A stretch of 64,000 nt of DNA from Cephalotrichum gorgonifer (lineage: Eukaryota; Ascomycota; Sordariomycetes; Microascales; Microascaceae). Position 1 is the first letter of the stretch, and each line of letters opens with the position of its first letter. Shown one piece after another: positions 44,132 through 55,508 of this stretch. A program made the translations under genes and the position numbers. The notes beneath the pieces are model-generated. The model had not been told where the DNA came from and made no database searches. It saw only the letters and a program-made list of their open reading frames with translations. The stretch covers positions 1,371,933-1,435,932 of the forward strand of contig ONZQ02000006.1 of NCBI GenBank assembly GCA_900312665.1, in the 5' to 3' direction.

Positions 44132-45586
44132 ATGAAGGCTACTTTCGCGTCTGTACTTCTCGCCGCTCTGGCGGGAACCTCCATCGCCCAGGATGTTACC
44201 GCCTTCAGCGCCGACACCCTGCGTGCCAAGAGCGCCCCCAATGCCATCTCCATGTCGACGTTAAGGGAGCGTAAGCTCTCACAGCGCGAGAAGGACACCA
44301 CCAGCGGCTTGTTCGACCTCAACCGCTACGCGGCAGCCAGCGCCACCCCCTGCGTCAACGGCAAGGCGGGCGAGTACTCGTGCAATAAGGTCGACCTTCT
44401 AGGCTTCCTACGCCACCAGGACGCCGGCAGTGTCACGCGAGAGGGCAACGATATCTGGGGTATGACCTGGGCACCCGATAACTAAGACCCACTGAAGACT
44501 GTTCCATGCTGACTGACGCGACTAGGCTGGACGGATCCCACGTCTGGGCGCGAGTACGCGCTCCTAGGCCAGACCGATGGCACTGCCTTCGTCGAGGTTC
44601 TTAAGGATGGGAGCCTCCAGTACGTTAGCCGCCTGCCGACCCAGACCGTTGCGTCGTCGTGGCGCGATATCAAGGTCATCGGCAACTTTGCCTATATCGG
44701 CTCCGAGGCGCGCAACCACGGCCTCCAGATCTTCGACCTGACCAAGCTCCGGACCGCGGACCCCAAGAACCCTCCGACGTACAGCGTGAGCAAGGACCTG
44801 ACGGCGCACTTCACCGGCTTCGGGTCCAGCCACAACATCGTCGCGAACGAGGAGACGAACCTCATCATCGCCGTCGGCACGGGGCGATCCCTCAAGTGCC
44901 GCGGCGGCCTGTGGATGGTCGACGTATCGAAACCCAGCCAGCCCAAGGACGTCGGGTGCGTGGCCGAGGACGGCTACGTGCACGACGCGCAGTGCGTCAT
45001 CTACCACGGTCCTCAGAAGCAGTACACGAACAAGGAGATCTGCTTCAACTACAACGAAGACTCCCTGACCATTGTCGACATCAACAGCCGGTCCAATCCC
45101 AAGCAGCTGTCGCGCACCACGTACAACGGCGCGACGTACACGCACCAGGGCTGGCTGACGCCCGACCACAAGTACCTCCTCCTCGACGATGAGCTCGACG
45201 AGCAAGAGAAGGCGGGAGCCGCGGCGGACCAGCATACCACGACGTACATCGTCGACGTCCAGGACCTCACAAAGCCCGTGTTCAAAGGAGTGTACAAGAG
45301 CCCCCAGAGGTCCATCGACCATAACCAGTATATCATCGACGGCCTGTCATACCAGGCTAACTACGGCTCCGGCCTCCGCGTTGTTAACGTCACTTCGATC
45401 AACGAGGATGATACCGGTGCTATGTTCAAGGAGGTTGGCTTCTTCGATGTCCACCCCGCTGATGACAGTGTTGGTGGCCAGGCGACGTTTAACGGCGCGT
45501 GGTCGGTGTACCCTTACTTCCAGAGTGGCCACATCGTTGTCAGTTCGATCGAGCGTGGGATCTTCTCACTCAGGCACAATGAATAA
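44132..45586 (+). CDS. Secreted LVIVD-repeat / choice-of-anchor-B type beta-propeller protein
   Basis: Exons 44132-44459 and 44526-45586 (66-bp intron, GTATGA..ACTAG) give 462 residues. Signal peptide MKATFASVLLAALAGTSIAQ. The mature protein has a Cys pair (TPCVNGKAGEYSCNK) early on and then propeller-like repeats with IKVIGNFAYIGSEARNHGLQ, GGLWMVDVSKPSQPKDVG, DSLTIVDINSRSNPKQLSR and TTYIVDVQDLTKPVFKGVY, the LVIVD pattern. A C-terminal block reads ATFNGAWSVYPYFQSGHIVV. Proteins of this kind are extracellular; the reaction or ligand is not known. Intact, with regular codon use. Confidence 0.85.
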
Positions 45587-46190
45587 GCGTGGCAACCAGA
45601 ACGATTGCTAGCTGTTGTATAGAAAGTCTGAGATTATGCGTTATGACAACCCACGTGGCTTACTAGTTAAAACATGCCTACTATTCCATGATTTCGCTTT
45701 TTGAGCTGCGGGCACCAGTGATCACCCAAAGCACTAGCTCTAGGTTCCAGCGTACAGATACGTAAATCCACATCAGCCGCCCGATATACGTACTTTACCG
45801 GGTGCTTGCCGTCTATCGCAGCGCTAGAAATATCATATTAAGTTACCTAGATTAACTGTACCTGTCTGCCATGACTTCAAAGTTGCTACGTTTGGTAGCA
45901 ACAAGAGGTCAATGTATCGTCACGTAATGCAAGTCCCTCTAATTGGCTCTATACATGAGGTGTAGATTGAAATGGATATATATACATATAAATACCTTAG
46001 CAGTTGTGGTAACGGTGAGTGAAGTACGCGGAAGGGCGGAAGGGCATGTATAATCCGGTACAAGCTTGAATGCAACCAGGGCACTCCAAGTTTGGAGCGG
46101 CCGCTTGTCACAAGCCATGGTATTGATATATGGAATAGGGGATGGCATACGAGAGAGTTGGGTCCAGACCCTACCTCGATCGATATCACC
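45587..46190. other. Intergenic, no gene seen
   Basis: 0.6 kb between convergent genes; nothing recognised. Confidence 0.6.
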
Positions 46191-46765
46191 TTACCTCACC
46201 ACTCGCTCAATATATTCAAGGAGCTCCCTATTAGATCCATCTTCGGCCTCCACATATCGCTCCCAGTTGAGCAACGCTTCGATCTCCTCAAGATCAGGCA
46301 CCGGCACCCTGTGATAATTCACGGACCCATCCGAGATAGAATGCGGAATGAACGTGGAGCCATTCGTGGTGATCGGGGTTTTGTCCTCACGAATACCCAT
46401 TCCCGCCACGTCGCCATCTACAATCCAGAGACCAAGGACAGGGTAGTATGGAACATCTTCCGCATCCCTGAACTCTGGCGGGAGCGCGAGCTCTTGTAGG
46501 ATATAACCTTCCTTGCCGTAGTATCCAGTCGTCGCGTCCTGGATCACCCGTCCGTCGTCTCGCAGCACAATATCGGCACCCTCACGGGCAAATATTGGCT
46601 TCCGAGCATAACTGGTGAGCGAAGCGGGCACTTCATTCTCAAAATAAGTCGGGAGCAGCCATTTCGATCGCGGGTCGTCTGCGAAGAGCTCCCAGAGAAT
46701 CGCAAAGAGCGCCTTGTTGCTCCACAGCATCTTATACGGCGCCTCGATCCACACGGTTTCGATTC
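46191..46765 (-). pseudogene. C-terminal part of a glutathionylspermidine-synthase-like ATP-grasp protein
   Basis: About 190 residues from a Trp-Ile-Glu-Ala-Pro-Tyr-Lys start to a TGA/TAA end at 46191. Family blocks: EAPYKMLWSNKALFAILWEL, LLPTYFENE, YARKPIFAREGADIVL, GYYGKEGYILQELALPPEF and PVLGLWIVDGDVAGMGIRED. These match the ATP-grasp C-terminal half of glutathionylspermidine synthase / YgiC-type proteins. The N-terminal half (about 200 residues) is missing: sequence upstream is BTB-protein 3' coding DNA in another frame, so the gene was cut and joined there. An in-frame ATG exists at 46754, so a short product is possible, but it would lack the N-terminal fold. Confidence 0.8.
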
Positions 46766-47300
46766 GTCATCTGATTGACCAAATCCGCCGCGAAGTCCGG
46801 CACCTCATTCAACAACGCTAACCAGCCTTCCAGACCAAACACATCCTCGACCACACAAGCTGCGAACTCTACCACAACCTGCCGCAGTTGGAATTCCGCG
46901 GTTTCGCAATCGCTGTACACATAGCGAACGAGTCCTCCAAACTCGGGAATAAACGCCGACGCCGAGATGGTCCAGTGCGCCAGCTCGTAAGCCAACTTTG
47001 CACCAGAAAGGTCAGTGAGCGAATCCATAGAGTATCGGGCCGCCAAGGCCCAGATCTTTGCATGGCCAACGAACACGTGCTCGAAGATCTTTGTCTGGGT
47101 AGCCGGTTTTATTTGCCAAATGTTTCGGCCAATGGCAAACCTGCCCAGATTGTCTCCCTTCGTCGTGAATGCTGATATGAAATCTCGTTTCCTCTTGGAA
47201 GGACTGCCCTCGCCGGCGAGGATATAGTCGCACACTACGGTGTCGATCTTGCGCTTGGAGCCTCGCGAGGCGGGCGCACGGTGGTATGGATACTTACTAA
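46766..47300 (-). pseudogene. C-terminal part of a BTB/POZ-type protein
   Basis: Minus strand reads from about 47300: SKRKIDTVVCDYIL, FVGHAKIWALAARYSMDSL, LAYELAHWTISASAFIPEF, LVRYVYSD, VVEFAACVVEDVFGLEGW and FAADLVNQM. This is the usual region after the BTB domain in fungal BTB proteins. The BTB core itself is missing: an inverted LTR begins 16 bp upstream (47317). The 3' end runs into the ATP-grasp fragment. A 5'-truncated pseudogene. Confidence 0.75.
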
Positions 47301-47316
47301 ATAGAAGTAGTCAACA

Positions 47317-47700
47317 TGTTACAATCTGAATCGTAATGGTCTTGCAAAGGATATAAGGCCGGGGTTCCAGTTTGAAGTAAGTACCAAATATCACAATATC
47401 GTCATAGATTATAGTCATATCATGTGAATTATCTTTGTGGAAGAGACTTCTTGTCAAAAGGTACTCTAGATAATGACTTAGATTAACTACTGTCTAGGAA
47501 AGAAAAGATAGCTAGTATATAGTAATGACCATAGGTTTAAATAAATAGTCCCCAGGATTGCAGTCAGGTACGATCCTTCTTTATACTGGATCGTTGGATC
47601 TTGGTGATCTAGCGATCCCTCTTATGGATCATGGATCGTTGCGATCCCATGATCCCCTTGTGATTGGTCCACCTATTCTGTGTGTATGCAGTTCTGCCAC
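47317..47700 (-). mobile_element. LTR of Gypsy family A, inverted, variant U3 (right end approximate)
   Basis: Starts TGTTACAATCTGAATCGTAATG, the reverse complement of the family LTR end. R region is recognisable (AACTACTGTCTAGGAAAG near 47490). Beyond about 47560 the U3 is of a different type, rich in GATC, with a strong hairpin at 47626-47655. It truncates the BTB gene. Confidence 0.7.
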
Positions 47701-47936
47701 ACGCCACCGCCCTGCATGCGCCTGTAAGCGTTAAGGAATGTTCGTTTCGTGACAGTTTGGCCTTAGGTGTTAGATTGTGGACTGCCTCTAATACTGCTGA
47801 TATGAGCCTGTCTGTTTTCTGCTATAATGTATCCTCGGGTAGGGTGGCCTCTAATTTAGCTGTAATTCTGGTATTGATTTCCTTCTATGGGGTGTTCTTG
47901 AGGAGAAGCTGCTCTTGGTGTTTTAGAGCTGGAACT

Positions 47937-48383
47937 TGTCACGACTCGCCTTAACTCCTACGGCCACCCTTGCATGAAACCACGGACCACGTGCTGATGA
48001 GTCAGCACAAGGAATGGCGGGCGACAAAGGCGACTCTGTGAGAGTCGCCCCGATCGCCCCGAACGGAACTACGATTGGCTGCGGGAGAGCGACCGAGGCG
48101 ACCATGCGATAGTCGCCCGGATCGCCCAGCAGGACCTACGTACTATATAAGCACACGCTCTTTACCATGTAGCTAGTTATCTTTTCTTTCCTTAGACAGT
48201 AGTCAATCCACAGTCATTCTACAGACAGATACTCAGTTTACCTTGACAACAAGTCCCTTCCCTGAAGGTACTTGCACGATACGACTACAACTTACACGAT
48301 ACTGTAACGTTCGGAACTCACTTCTTAACCGGAACCCCGGCCTCACAAGCCCTTGTGAGCCCATTACGATTCAGATCGTAACA
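47937..48383 (+). mobile_element. Solo LTR, Gypsy family A
   Basis: 447 bp TGTCACGACTCG...GATCGTAACA with a perfect GAACT target duplication (47932-47936 and 48384-48388). Few differences from the LTRs of the complete element. U3 hairpins at 48029-48049 and 48097-48117; TGAGTCA at 47998-48004. Confidence 0.95.
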
Positions 48384-48777
48384 GAACTGAAATATCTAGG
48401 ATTATCTTGATAGTGTGATGATCTGATCTATACTCTATTCTATATAATATATACTTGATGATTACTACTGTTAGGTCCTCTGAGACCAGTACTAGGTTAA
48501 TGGTTAATTTATGATCTCTATCTTACCAGGTCTTTTGTAAGAAGGGATGACTAATAAGTCCGTCTTGAACGAGGAAGAGTGATGTATCACGATACGAGGC
48601 GATAGGTCTCCGATTCCAAGAACTCGGCTATTGTATTGACTTCAGCTTGGGGCGTCAGGATGTAGGATCCTGAGCCCCCCTTTTCTCATAGGGATTCGGC
48701 CTTCGTGGCCTCAGGCCGCAAGACGGACCTGTCGTACGCTTTGACCCTGGACTGCCAAGGTCCCCCTTACAATTCAA
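48384..48777. other. Non-coding, with a strong hairpin
   Basis: 48649-48678 pairs GGGGC(G)TCAGGAT with ATCCTGAGCCCC (12 bp with one bulge), followed by GGCC-rich inverted repeats to 48720. Could be a further LTR U3 relic. Confidence 0.45.
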
Positions 48778-49170
48778 ATGAAGGACACAGGTATAACTTT
48801 GCATATTGGCGACATTCTTCAATCTAAGGAATGCGTTTATATGTCAGATCCAAGTAAAATGTTTCGTTTGAGGAGGGGCAAGCTATCCACCAATGCGGTT
48901 TACTATAGTCACGATGACATTTACAATATTGGACCCGAATCCATTGGCGGCATCATAGACTTCCCTATGAAGAAGAAAAAGGCAGTCCGCGAAATATGCT
49001 CGGTAAAGCTGACGCACCGAGATGGAACGCCGGTAACTCGCGTCTTCGTTAACCCTTTGAAATCGGTTAGAGTTATAAATGTTTATGAAAGAGATGACAG
49101 GGGGGTAGAATGGGCAACCCGGTGGCGACTTGCACTGCCTGGAGAAGAGATATGGGGGCTTGATGACTGA
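48778..49170 (+). CDS. Small hypothetical protein
   Basis: An intact single-exon frame of 130 residues, start ATG at 48778. No signal peptide or TM. It contains YYSHDDIYNIGPESIGGI, PMKKKKAVREICSVKL and ends WRLALPGEEIWGLDD. I do not recognise a family. The composition is protein-like (regular hydrophobic spacing, few Ser/Pro) and there are no stops despite adjacent RIP-damaged repeats. Confidence 0.5.
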   Translation: MKDTGITLHIGDILQSKECVYMSDPSKMFRLRRGKLSTNAVYYSHDDIYNIGPESIGGIIDFPMKKKKAVREICSVKLTHRDGTPVTRVFVNPLKSVRVINVYERDDRGVEWATRWRLALPGEEIWGLDD

Positions 49171-49295
49171 TTGGAAGCAATGGTGGCTCATGTCAGGGAA
49201 TGAACATTCTTGATCGGAATGGGTGTATGTTAGAGTAGTGATCGGCTTCGGGTCACGCGATGCCAAGAAAGCGTCACTCCAGTACAAGAAAACCC

Positions 49296-49485
49296 TCCAT
49301 ATACGATTACAGTCTTTACTAGCTATATTTTCTTTTCCTCGACAGTAGTCAATCCAAATCATTATCCTCAACACCCTTTAATAGAAGTCTCGTCTGGAAA
49401 GATGTAGCGTATGATACAACTATAGAATTAAATCTAAACCCCCAACCTCGTCTTGCAGCAAGAAGTTTACGATTCTGTTCGCAAC
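49296..49485 (+). repeat. Partial LTR, Gypsy family A
   Basis: Degraded R/U5 part: TTTCCTCGACAGTAGTCAATCC, GAAGTCTCGTCTGGAAAGAT and final GATTCTGTTCGCAAC. U3 missing. Confidence 0.65.
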
Positions 49486-49513
49486 GGGCTAGTGATAGAG
49501 CAACATATGGTAG

Positions 49514-50474
49514 TGATGCGGTGCAGGGCGGAGAGGCCGGACGTTTCTAGTGCATCGGCTCAGGGGGGTCTGGCCCGGAGGTTCGGGATTCCTACTCATC
49601 TCATTTTCTTCTTGTACTTAAGGCTCTCAGAGCCCTCATTTTTATTACTTTAGTTATCAAGGAATACATCTCTTTTGCTTATGACCCGATTGTACAGCTC
49701 GTGTGTGAACCCGGAACCGTGGCTTTGGTAAGGGTGCTGTCATGCGACTTAATAGGGTCACGGATATAATTGGGAAAGGAGATCGGAGGTCGCAAAGGAA
49801 GAAGACTGGAGATCGCAGGAAGACCTGCGAGACAACGTAAGACTCTGAGACATCACCCTCACAGGGACCTCACTGCGACCTCACTGAGAGGAGACTCAGA
49901 GACAGAGTGGAACAAGCCTCACAGTGACCCCACTGTGAGGTTAGAATCAGAAAGAGATCAGGAAGGAAAGGAAGAAAGAGAAGAGAAGTATAAAAAGATC
50001 GAGGGATTACCTTAGAAGGAAAAAAAAGGAGATAGCCAGCGATTAGTGAAATCAAACCGGCAACCGTAGAAGTGCGCCAGCCATCCGGCGCCCCTGTCCT
50101 TTATCTCTCGATACACTGCGAGCTCACTGTGAGGCCACTTCTACTCGGAATCCTTTGTGTCTTCGTCACTCCACATTAGTGGCCCTGTCCTGTGTGTCAG
50201 CCGATCACAGACCCTTACAGGTGCCTTACCTCTGAATACCCTTACTCCTAGACTGATGAATTTGACGAACCCTCGGGGTCCCGTCCTTGGACCCACTAAT
50301 CTGAGATTTATACGGATCATTGATCAACCTCTGGGCAACCTGAATCCTGAGTTTTGAGGTTGTTTGTCTCTTGGTTCTCTTATTCCGAGAAGCTGGGTCT
50401 ACGAAGTTAGGAGTAAGCTTGCGAGGCCCTATCAGGTTCAGACCCCCGATGCCGGGTTTCCCTGCATCACATCA
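49514..50474 (+). mobile_element. LTR family B, copy 3, with nested repeat R
   Basis: Begins TGATGCGGTGCAGGG and ends GGTTTCCCTGCATCACATCA. Internal landmarks shared with copies 1 and 2 are TGTACTTAAGGCTC, GACCCGATTGTACAGCT.GTGTGTGA.CC and GA.CC.GATGC.GG. The middle (49840-50115) is an inserted inverted copy of repeat R. No target duplication seen. Confidence 0.7.
49840..50115 (-). repeat. Dispersed repeat family R, copy 3 (inverted)
   Basis: Reverse complement of the 7737-8060 type: GGCGCCGGATGGCTGGCGCAC, GCCGGTTTGATTTCACTAAT and CCTCACAGTG palindromes. It is nested in LTR B copy 3, so it moved after that LTR. Confidence 0.7.
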
Positions 50475-51157
50475 GCAGAACTGTCACGGTCCAAACTGCC
50501 ATGGCCTTTCATACACAGCAACTAGAGTCCTGCATGATGAGGTATCAATGTGCAGGAAGAAAGTTGATAGGGGGAACTTCTCCAAAGTTGCCCTTATCAC
50601 CTAGTAATCCTGTAGTCTATATAAATACACAATTATCATCATATATACTTAGCACTCTTTTATTCCTTGGAGAAAGGTTAATCTAGGTCATTATCATTAG
50701 AGATCGGTAGTAACGGATTAAAATTTCTAAACCTGGTGTTACCATGTGGATATATATATGGAGATTTTATAATTATATTAAATAGATATTATGCTATTTG
50801 TTTTCATAAATATATGTTATATTTCTCATCATATTAACTGCCCCTGGCATAATAATATAGATTTTATTATCTATTTCCATTTGCTCTATCAGAGCGGACA
50901 TTATATCATAGCTGGTAAATTAGAAAGTGGCTATCGGTTTAATATAGAGCTGTTACCTAGGAGGATATCGGGATCCCAGGCTGTAGGGCCACTAGTTCCT
51001 CGAAACTTAGGCATATACTCTAGTTTTCTTTAACCGATGATAATATTAGGCATTGGGTTACGGCAATAAATTAAAAAGGAGGCGAGCGAGCAGAGTATGC
51101 AGAAAAAACTAAAAGCAAGTGGTGCGATATCAGATTGTTTTTTATAATAGTAAATGC
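50475..51157. other. AT-rich non-coding DNA
   Basis: 0.68 kb, strongly AT-rich from 50700 to 50930; no gene. Confidence 0.6.
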
Positions 51158-51747
51158 TAGTAAGGGGGTGCAGGTCGGGTGGACCTGGCCAAGCCGGTCC
51201 GGTGGCTTGGAGGAGTCCGGCCCGTTGGCTTGGAGACGCATGCTCACCTCTCTTCTTTTGTACCTAAGGCCTGATACAAGCAAATATACTCTCTTTGCTT
51301 GGGAATCGATTGTGCGGCTGGTATGTGAGCCGGGACTCGGGCCCTAAGCCCTTATGTGAGCGATACGAGACTCATGTGGACGGTTGGTCAACTCTCATAC
51401 AATGAGATCCCAAGGTTTTGCAGCTATAAAATCCTCGTAGAAGATACTGAATTTTCTCGGGTAGTGGCGTTGAGCTACGAACACCGTCACTCCTCGACCT
51501 ACGGATTCGACGAGATCTCATGTTTGCACGCTCGGACCTATTGACTTGAGGTTTTGATAGGTCATTGATTATACTTTACGTAGTAAGAACCCGAAGTTCC
51601 GAAGTCGTGCATCTTCGCGACCCCTAGTTATATGTAAGTGACGGCTCGAGGTTACGAGTCAGCTTGTTCACAAGCTGACTCCCTCAAGTTGGGCTTTTTG
51701 AGACCAGAATCCTGACGCAGGTTACGCTGCATCACAATACTAAGGCA
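51158..51747 (+). mobile_element. LTR family B, copy 2 (diverged; ends approximate)
   Basis: Aligns with copy 1 through GGTGCAGGTCGG, TGGACCTGGC, TGTACCTAAGGC.TGA, CGATTGTGCGGCT.GTATGTGAGCC, and AATCCTGACGCAGGTTACGCTGCATCAC. Hairpin at 51656-51681. Confidence 0.65.
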
Positions 51748-52340
51748 TATATATATTACAGCCCCTTAGTCACACAATCCTCTGGGCCCATTACTGTGCG
51801 AAGCGGACACCTGCACCATGATCTGGCTTTACTAGAGCCCAAGTACAACGGAGGACACTTGAAAAAGCCGACCCCCAAGCTTGAGGCGTCACTTATATAA
51901 CATATGGGGCCCAGGAGGGGTACAGCTTCGAAACTCCCGTTGATAGGTCAAACAGGGGACCCGGAAGGGCTCATCTAAGTCGGAGGTCGAGGGGTAAGGG
52001 TGTTTAGAGCTCAAAGTCACAGTCCAGAGCCTAATCCAAGCTCCCGGGCCCACGTACGAGCCAGACAATCGGGATGGCCTAACGGGTCGGTATCAACAGC
52101 CAGAGAATTATATATTGCAATCTGAAGGCCTAAAAGTGTCCCGAAGCATGACGTGAAAGTCTCAGAGGGGGTGTTTTGGGATCTTAGAAGCAACAATCCC
52201 GAATGCATGGACATCACCGAACCATCAGCCAGGGCTCCGGCCGCTTCGAGCCACCATGCCAGCGCTCATTCGCCCTGCACCACCTTACTATAAAACGACT
52301 TCCAAGAGATAAACCGCATACTCGGAACCCCTTAAAGGCA
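51748..52340. other. Non-coding, no gene seen
   Basis: 0.59 kb downstream of the patatin pseudogene's stop. Nothing recognised. Confidence 0.55.
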
Positions 52341-52640
52341 TCATCCAAGAGCAAATCTACTTTTTGCACAATTTCTTAGCAGCCTTCTCCGTTTGGCAGG
52401 AATATGACAGTCTCTATCGGGTGACCGCCTCTTTTTATGGTCCGCGCGACCGAAAAAGGCATTCAACCCTTGCGACGCAATAAGATTTTCAACTGTGAAT
52501 GGAGCACCACTGATTGGATAATCTTTGCCCCCTCTTTCTCTCAGCATAATTGATATGTCCCCAATAACATTGAAATATACCACCTTACGAAAGTTACCAT
52601 CCTTATCCCAGAAGGAACTGTCACCTATCTCTCCTGGTAC

Positions 52641-53159
52641 TGAGGTGGGGCAGGGTGGAAAGTCTGATTGGACCTGGCACAGCAGCTCGGTGGAACCGGC
52701 CCAGAGGCCAGGGACCCCCCCCCTGACTCGCATCAATTCCTTTGATTTTGGTACTTAAGGCTGAAGAGGCTCTCGTTTTGTTCAGGGGAGATAGTTGACC
52801 AAGGAATATACTTCATTTTTGTTCGAGGACCCGATTGTTCAGCTTGTGTGTGAGCCTGGGATTACAGTATCGGTTCTGAGGATGTGACCTCAATTCTGAA
52901 CAACTCTCACTCGAAGACTTGCGGCTTTGACGGCCTCCTGCGACCCGCCCCCTTGACCTGATAATCCAAGAGTTGTGTGGATTATTGATCAACTATACAG
53001 CGACTCGGATCCCGAGCCTCAAGGCTGAGGCTCTACTGGTTCACTTGTCTAGTATAGGCGGCCACCTGCGAGTAGGTGTAAGCTCGTCCCGAGCTTACAC
53101 TGTTGGAGAGACCCCATTGGAATCAGAATCCTGATGCTGGGTTCCCCTGCATCACCTCA
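52641..53159 (+). mobile_element. Solo LTR, family B, copy 1
   Basis: 519 bp with 7-bp inverted ends TGAGGTG...CACCTCA and a GTAC target duplication (52637-52640, 53160-53163). TATA-like GTACTTAAGG near 52750. Hairpins at 53014-53033 and 53076-53100. It interrupts the last exon of the patatin gene. Confidence 0.85.
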
Positions 53160-55062
53160 GTACCTCTCTGTCACCAATGACAAATTTCGCTGATGACTGG
53201 GATAATCTGTAAACAAGATTGGAAAGACTTGGGTCACCTCTTCTTCGGAGACATAAGACCTGCCCGGCACAGCAATATTCACCGCCTCTATACTCAGGCA
53301 TTGATTTCAGTTCGAAATAGAATAATGATGCGATGATGTGTTTAGAAAGGTCGCCGATATTTTGGATAAGATTGGTATCGGCGTTTACCATATTCTTAAG
53401 TCCTGGTATGGCTTTACTATCGTCAAGGTTTGGCTCATGGCCGTCGAATGTAGTATCGAGCCTGTAGTGCCAGCTGGTATCAAGAGATCCCTGGACAGAA
53501 TTAGAAAAAACTTCCCAAGTCCTCCGGCCGGTTATGAGTGACATATATGCACTGAAAAGCCGTGTTATAAAATTCTTCTTTCTTGTCCCCCTCAACCTAT
53601 TCGCCTCGACTTTGTCTGTGACCGTCGAAGATGAGCCGGTACCTAGACTAACGAGGCATTGTATTCTTCGCCCCGGATAAACCGCATGGCTCTCTGATAA
53701 TGCTGTATGGATAGGATTATTTTCGAGAACCCCTGCATCTTGAAGGATTCCAGCCTCCTCTATATGTTTTGGTGGAAAGTATCTGAACATTTAGTATTAT
53801 CATACCCTTACCCTGATTCATGTTTATTCTACGTAAACTAAAGGCGGGTCGTTACACTTATGGAGGAGCTGCTGTACAACTTCTTAACCTGTCTTATATA
53901 AGTAATAGTAATACAAGTGGGGCAGTCGGCGACTTACACTTTCCAGACGTCTATATCAGAACCCTGGTATATATTATAGCCTATCTCGTTAGCTACGCCA
54001 TCGATGTTTGGAATTGAAAGTTTACCTCTTCTAGAGCTTGTCTCTCCAACGCCGTTATAGTTCGTAAAGAGAACCGGAGATGGGTCTGCTGCTGCAGTTG
54101 TGGCCAGAAAAATGACCTTCGTACCAATAGAAGTGGCATAGCTGAAATCTATTATCTTTGTACGTTCGTAGATATCCTCAAGAATGGTTTCTAAAGGATT
54201 AGGACTGTAAATCGTACTGTAGACAAGTGCTAGTAGCACCTTGGCAGCGTTTTCTAGGTACGGGATCTTGCCTAACGACGTATTCTGGACTGCAGATCGG
54301 AATATTTTATCTGCAAGATTCTCGAATGCCGTAGTACAATCTGCGGGATTCTATCCTTTGAAGTACATTGCCCCTAGGCTGAGGGCTCCTGCAGGTACTT
54401 ATTAGACTCGTATGATAAAAGGGGTTCAGTAATATACCTGAGCTAATAGCCACGACTACCTGAAAATGCTCTTATAAAGGAATTCCTAGTCCAATTTTTT
54501 TTCTAAACTCTCTAGTACTGTAGTTGGAATGGTTCCATGTATCCCGCCTCTATCAATATATAGCATGGTGATGCCTGTAGTAGGGGGATGCACCTGTATA
54601 GTAAGTTGTGTGTCAGTTTGACAAAGGAGGCACCCCCTGGCGACAAATTCTGGGGTTTTCCTGTCAGAGATCTGTCCAAACACTATTATGCAGTTCTTAC
54701 AGATGTAGTGTTTGCATCGATGCTTGTACTCCGGTGCCCTCTTTAGACAAACAAAACAAGTTCTGTGGCTTTTTACCTGTGGCCACCTTTCTGTATACTT
54801 GTGTAAAGTTTCTAGGTGAATAGCAACTGTACTTTGACCTGTGATATACTTCCTGTATAATAACTTTATATTTTTGATAATCAGTTTGATGAATGTGCTT
54901 GGTAGTAGAAAATTGTCGGGGTGATCGACTTGAGATATTTGTTGCGTGATATCGGTACATGTGTTGCTATATAAAGTATGAAATACGCTGTGAGGTTCAA
55001 AGGCTAAAAATGTCAGACGTACTTCATGTATATACTTTTATTTAATCTACTATATATGCCTG

Positions 55063-55507
55063 TGTCACGACTCGCCTTAATCCTACGGGTGCCCTTGTAT
55101 GAAACTACGGACCACGTGCTGATGAGTCAGTGCAGAGGGGATGGGCGACAAAGGTGACTCTGTGAGAGTCGCCCCGATCGCCCCGGACGGATTTACCATT
55201 GGCTGCGACGAGGCGACTGAGGCGACTATACGATAGTCGCCCGGATCGCCCAGCAGGAATCCACTACTATATAAATACACAGTCATTATCATATAGCTAG
55301 TTATCTTTTCTATCCTTAGACAGTAGTCAATCTACAGTCATTCTACAGACAGATACTCAGTTTACCTTGATAATAAGTCCCTTCTCCGAAGATACTTGTA
55401 CAAGACGACTACAACTTACATAATACTGTAATGTTCGGAACTCACTTCTTAACCGGAACCCCGGCCTCACAGACCCTTATGAGCCTATTACAATTCAGAT
55501 TGTAATA
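55063..55507 (+). repeat. 5' LTR
   Basis: Starts TGTCACGACTCG and ends GATTGTAATA (CGTAACA in other copies). TGAGTCA 55123-55129; hairpins 55153-55173 and 55221-55241; TATA 55268-55275; conserved AGTAGTCAAT 55322-55331, the likely start of R. Confidence 0.95.
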
Positions 55508-55508
55508 T

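Noticed and set aside
44659..45322. Long out-of-frame and antisense open frames inside the LVIVD-repeat gene.
   Set aside because: Shadows of a GC-rich third-position coding region; the sense frame has signal peptide, intron and repeats.
47664..47954. 96-codon frame running into the solo LTR.
   Set aside because: Hydrophobic but without a recognised family; partly LTR sequence and partly U3 of the inverted LTR.
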